Shown piece by piece: positions 7,468 through 10,112 of a DNA stretch of 10,112 nucleotides (position 1 is the first letter of the stretch; the number at the start of each line of letters is the position of its first letter). Source of the stretch: Bacteroidales bacterium (lineage in GTDB: Bacteria > Bacteroidota > Bacteroidia > Bacteroidales > P3); the NCBI GenBank assembly GCA_017632095.1, contig JAGBSA010000075.1, positions 1 to 10,112 of the forward strand. The letters are read 5' to 3'. The notes under the pieces were generated by a model. It did no database searches. It saw nothing but the letters and a program-made list of their open reading frames with translations, and was not told the DNA's origin. The translations under genes and the position numbers were made by a program.

Positions 7468-7534
7468 TTGAAAAGAATTATTTAATTCTTCGATATAATA
7501 ATCCGCAACACAAAATCGTTATCCAATATATTTT
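7468..7534 (+). promoter_or_regulatory. Probable promoter region of the calcium ATPase gene (element not certain)
   Basis: A promoter is needed here because a strong terminator precedes the ATPase gene. No exact TAnnTTTG is present. Candidates are TTG (7468-7470) with TATAATAA (7494-7501), which has acceptable -33/-7 spacing but no TTTG, and TATATTTT (7527-7534), which misses only the final G but has no TTG upstream at the right distance. Neither can be chosen from sequence alone. Confidence 0.3.
7473..7490. repeat. 7-bp AT-rich inverted repeat, possible operator
   Basis: AAGAATT (7473-7479) and AATTCTT (7484-7490) form a perfect palindrome around ATTT. It sits 60 bases before the ATPase start, between a TTG (7468-7470) and a TATAAT-like sequence (7494-7499), where an operator would overlap a promoter. 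The segment ATTCTTCG (7485-7492) is also complementary to CGAAGAAT (7446-7453), so the two repeats can pair with each other. AT-rich palindromes arise easily by chance in such DNA, so a function is uncertain. Confidence 0.4.
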
Positions 7535-7549
7535 AATCACAAATAAATA

Positions 7550-10112
7550 ATGAAGAAAAACTACACTGGATTAACCGACGAACAGGCAGCAAAAAGCCGC
7601 TTAGAACACGGAGAAAACGTAATGACTCCGCCAAAGAAGAAATCGATATGGCTGAAGTTGTTGGAGAAATTCACCGATCCGCTTATCATCATATTACTCA
7701 TTGCAGGGGCATTAAGCATCGGAATTTCCTTCTATGAATACTTTGGTTTGGGCGAAGACGCAACAGTTTTCTTTGAACCAATTGGCATATTCGTAGCCAT
7801 ACTTCTTTCAACCGGTTTGGCGTTTTATTTTGAAAACAGAGCCGAAGGAGAATTTGAATTGCTGAACAAAGTAAACGACCACGAGAAAGTGAAGGTTTAC
7901 CGAAATGGAAACTTGACCGAATTGGACAAAAGTTTGGTTGTTGTTGGCGATATTTTGGTTTTAAGTTCGGGAGATGAGATCTGTGCTGATGCAACTTTGT
8001 GTGAAGCTGTCGAATTGAGAGTTGATGAGAGTTCTCTCACAGGAGAAAGCAGTTGTAAAAAGACAATAAACGAAGAAGAATTTGATAAAGAATCAACCTT
8101 TCCTTCAAACAAAGTTTATAAAGGCTCAAACGTCTTGGAGGGAGAGGCTGTTTGTGAGGTGTTTGCGGTAGGAGACAAAACCGAAGCGGGAAAAGTTTTT
8201 GAAGCAAGCAGAATAGACAACTCTATTCGTACGCCTCTGAATGAGCAATTGGACAGACTCGGCGGGCTTATTTCGAAAATCAGTTATGCGATAGCGATTC
8301 TGATTGTTATAGGCAAGTGTGTGTTGTATTTTGTGGGAGGTCAGCCGTTTGAGATAATGGATTTTATGGCTTATATGCTGCAAAGTTTGATGATTGCAGT
8401 AACTTTGGTTGTTGTTTCTGTGCCTGAAGGACTTCCTATGGCAGTTACGTTGAGTCTTGCTTACAGTATGGGCAGATTATTAAAGAGTAACAGCTTGGTA
8501 AGAAAGATGCACGCTTGCGAAACCATGGGAGCCGTTAGTGTTATCTGCACGGATAAAACAGGAACCTTGACACAAAATCAGATGAGAGTAACAGAAGCAT
8601 TCTTTTCCGAAGAGCATCTTGACAATAACTTTGTTTCAGAGAGTCTTTCTCTTAATTCATCTGCCAATTTAGACCTTTCGGATGCGGAAAAGCCAAAAGT
8701 AATCGGCAATCCAACAGAAGGAGCATTGTTATTGTGGCTTAAAGAACAAGGAATCGATTATTTGAAATTTAGGGAACAAACAGAGGTTATAGAGAAACTT
8801 CCATTTACCACAGAGAATAAATACATGGCAACCGTCATTTCTTCGAAAGCACTCGGCAAACGAGTATTGCTTGTAAAGGGAGCCCCTGAAATCATTCTCC
8901 AAATGTGCGATACTTTCGAGCAATGCTTCAATCAAGAGAGTGTTAAGCAGACTCTTGCGAACTTTCAAAAGAAAGCCATGCGTACATTGGCATTTGCCTA
9001 CAAAGTTTTGGACAATCAAGACAGCGTAATCGAAGATCGTAAACTTAAAGACATAAAACTCTGCTTTATGGGCTTGACCGGAATTGTTGATCCGGTGAGA
9101 GCGGATGTTCCAACGGCGGTTGGAGAATGCTTAAATGCAGGAATAGACATCAAGATGGTTACAGGAGATACCTCTGTCACTGCAAGAGCAATCGCAGAGC
9201 AAGTAGGATTGTGGAAAGACGGAGATTCTGAAGACTGTATCATCACAGGAACAGAGCTATCTGCCCTAAGCCACGAAGATTTGAAAGAAAGAATACTTCG
9301 ACTTAAAGTAATATCACGAGCAAGACCAATGGATAAAAAACTGTTGGTTGAAACGCTTCAAGAACTTAACCAAGTGGTAGCTGTAACCGGCGATGGAACG
9401 AACGATGCTCCTGCATTGAAATCGGCACATGTAGGTTTGTCTATGGGCGATGGAACAAACGTCGCAAAGCAAGCAAGTGATATCACAATAACTGACAACT
9501 CCTTCACCTCTATAGGAAGAGCTGTTATGTGGGGACGAAGTTTGTATCAAAACATACAACGTTTCATTCTATTCCAAATGATAGTCAATGTAGTGGCTTG
9601 CCTAATCGTTTTGTTCGGAGCCTTTATGGGCAATCAGCCTCCTTTGACTGTTACGCAGATGCTTTGGGTTAATCTGATAATGGACACTTTCGCTGCGATG
9701 GCTTTGGCTTCTCTTCCTCCAAACGAAAGAGTTATGCAATCAAAACCAAGAAACCGAAAAGATTTCATTATAAACAAATCGATGAAAAACGGAATCCTTA
9801 CCACGGGTGCTTTGTTCTTTGTTTTCCTCATGGGATTGCTTTACATTTTCCAACATTACGATATTCAATCTGTAAAAGATATTTTTATGTTTGAAGGATA
9901 TGCTGCCACGGCTGACATAAGCGGATACGAAAAAAGTATGTTTTTCACAATCTTTGTCTTGTTGCAGTTCTGGAATATGTTTAATGCAAAGGCTTATATG
10001 AGCGGTCGCAGTTGTTTTCACTTCAAAGGTTGCAACAGTTTCTTGTTAATAGCACTTCTTATACTGGTCGGACAAATCATTATCACAACTTTCGGAGGTA
10101 CTATGTTCAGTG
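7550..10112 (+). CDS. PMCA-type (P2B) calcium-transporting P-type ATPase, C-terminus cut by window end
   Basis: The frame is open from ATG 7550 to the window end: 854 codons plus one base, with no stop. All P-type landmarks are present: TGES (164-167) in the actuator domain, PEGLP in M4 with Glu293, phosphorylation site DKTGTLT with Asp335, KGAPE (443-447) in the nucleotide-binding domain, MVTGD (536-540) and GDGTNDAP (614-621). Membrane helices: M1 about 44-60, M2 77-94, M3 244-262, M4 277-303, M5 672-692, M6 699-722, M7 745-767, M8 797-812, M9 830-848; M10 lies beyond the edge, so roughly the last 20-50 residues are missing. PEGLP, Asn680 in M5, Ala683 where SERCA has its site-I Glu, and NLIMDTFAAMAL in M6 (Asn708, Asp712) are the signature of P2B pumps, which carry one Ca2+ per cycle. 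Expected role: ATP-driven Ca2+ export across the inner membrane. No calmodulin-binding tail is visible so far. The start is fixed by an in-frame TAA at 7544-7546 and the A-rich leader. Related cations (Mn2+) cannot be fully excluded. Confidence 0.95.
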   Translation, partial: MKKNYTGLTDEQAAKSRLEHGENVMTPPKKKSIWLKLLEKFTDPLIIILLIAGALSIGISFYEYFGLGEDATVFFEPIGIFVAILLSTGLAFYFENRAEGEFELLNKVNDHEKVKVYRNGNLTELDKSLVVVGDILVLSSGDEICADATLCEAVELRVDESSLTGESSCKKTINEEEFDKESTFPSNKVYKGSNVLEGEAVCEVFAVGDKTEAGKVFEASRIDNSIRTPLNEQLDRLGGLISKISYAIAILIVIGKCVLYFVGGQPFEIMDFMAYMLQSLMIAVTLVVVSVPEGLPMAVTLSLAYSMGRLLKSNSLVRKMHACETMGAVSVICTDKTGTLTQNQMRVTEAFFSEEHLDNNFVSESLSLNSSANLDLSDAEKPKVIGNPTEGALLLWLKEQGIDYLKFREQTEVIEKLPFTTENKYMATVISSKALGKRVLLVKGAPEIILQMCDTFEQCFNQESVKQTLANFQKKAMRTLAFAYKVLDNQDSVIEDRKLKDIKLCFMGLTGIVDPVRADVPTAVGECLNAGIDIKMVTGDTSVTARAIAEQVGLWKDGDSEDCIITGTELSALSHEDLKERILRLKVISRARPMDKKLLVETLQELNQVVAVTGDGTNDAPALKSAHVGLSMGDGTNVAKQASDITITDNSFTSIGRAVMWGRSLYQNIQRFILFQMIVNVVACLIVLFGAFMGNQPPLTVTQMLWVNLIMDTFAAMALASLPPNERVMQSKPRNRKDFIINKSMKNGILTTGALFFVFLMGLLYIFQHYDIQSVKDIFMFEGYAATADISGYEKSMFFTIFVLLQFWNMFNAKAYMSGRSCFHFKGCNSFLLIALLILVGQIIITTFGGTMFS

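Noticed and set aside
7698..10021. A series of minus-strand open frames opposite the calcium ATPase gene
   Set aside because: All lie antisense to an intact frame with every P-type ATPase motif; no domains or leaders support them.
1..10112. Search for CRISPR arrays, tRNA or rRNA genes, insertion sequences, phage or defence genes
   Set aside because: No regularly spaced repeats, cloverleaf-like sequence, terminal inverted repeats with a transposase, or recognisable defence domains were seen; intergenic space is small and mostly explained by promoters and terminators.

Overview
The window looks like a chromosomal core segment of a low-GC member of the Bacteroidota, probably Bacteroidales. Four things point there: promoters that fit the TAnnTTTG -7 box, A-rich leaders without Shine-Dalgarno sequences, a PF13568-type outer-membrane barrel, and the style of the large transglutaminase-fold and PpiD-type proteins. 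I see no mobile element, CRISPR array, rRNA, tRNA or sign of recent gene transfer.

Layout. Positions 1-54 hold the last 17 codons and stop of an unidentified plus-strand gene. It converges on a minus-strand operon and shares a bidirectional terminator hairpin with it (84-134). The operon reads right to left: an S41 C-terminal-processing protease (5050-3401), a large secreted transglutaminase-like multidomain protein (3382-806) and a small outer-membrane beta-barrel protein (804-163). The gaps between them are only 18 bp and 1 bp, so all three are probably made from one transcript. A 166-bp divergent promoter region (5051-5216) separates this operon from a plus-strand gene for a membrane-anchored PpiD/SurA-type periplasmic chaperone (5217-7346). 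That gene ends at a strong intrinsic terminator with a GCAA tetraloop. A 203-bp intergenic stretch rich in inverted repeats follows. The last gene, a PMCA-type (P2B) calcium P-type ATPase, starts at 7550 and runs off the right edge still open, so its C-terminus is missing.

How the genes fit together. The first four complete genes all concern the cell envelope: a periplasmic folding factor is divergently paired with a processing protease, a transglutaminase-fold protein and an outer-membrane protein. Envelope protein quality control or surface-protein maturation is a reasonable inference but is not shown by the sequence. The ATPase would export Ca2+ and appears to be its own transcription unit.

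Most notable details. The transglutaminase-like protein has one domain with catalytic Cys and His and a second, degenerate copy in which the Cys is replaced by Ala. It ends in a thioredoxin-like domain without a CXXC. The PpiD parvulin domain has Gln where active parvulins have His. The ATPase has the single-calcium-site residue pattern of P2B pumps. The 7389-7492 intergenic region contains segments that can pair in mutually exclusive ways. No clearly novel system was found; this is mostly an ordinary region.
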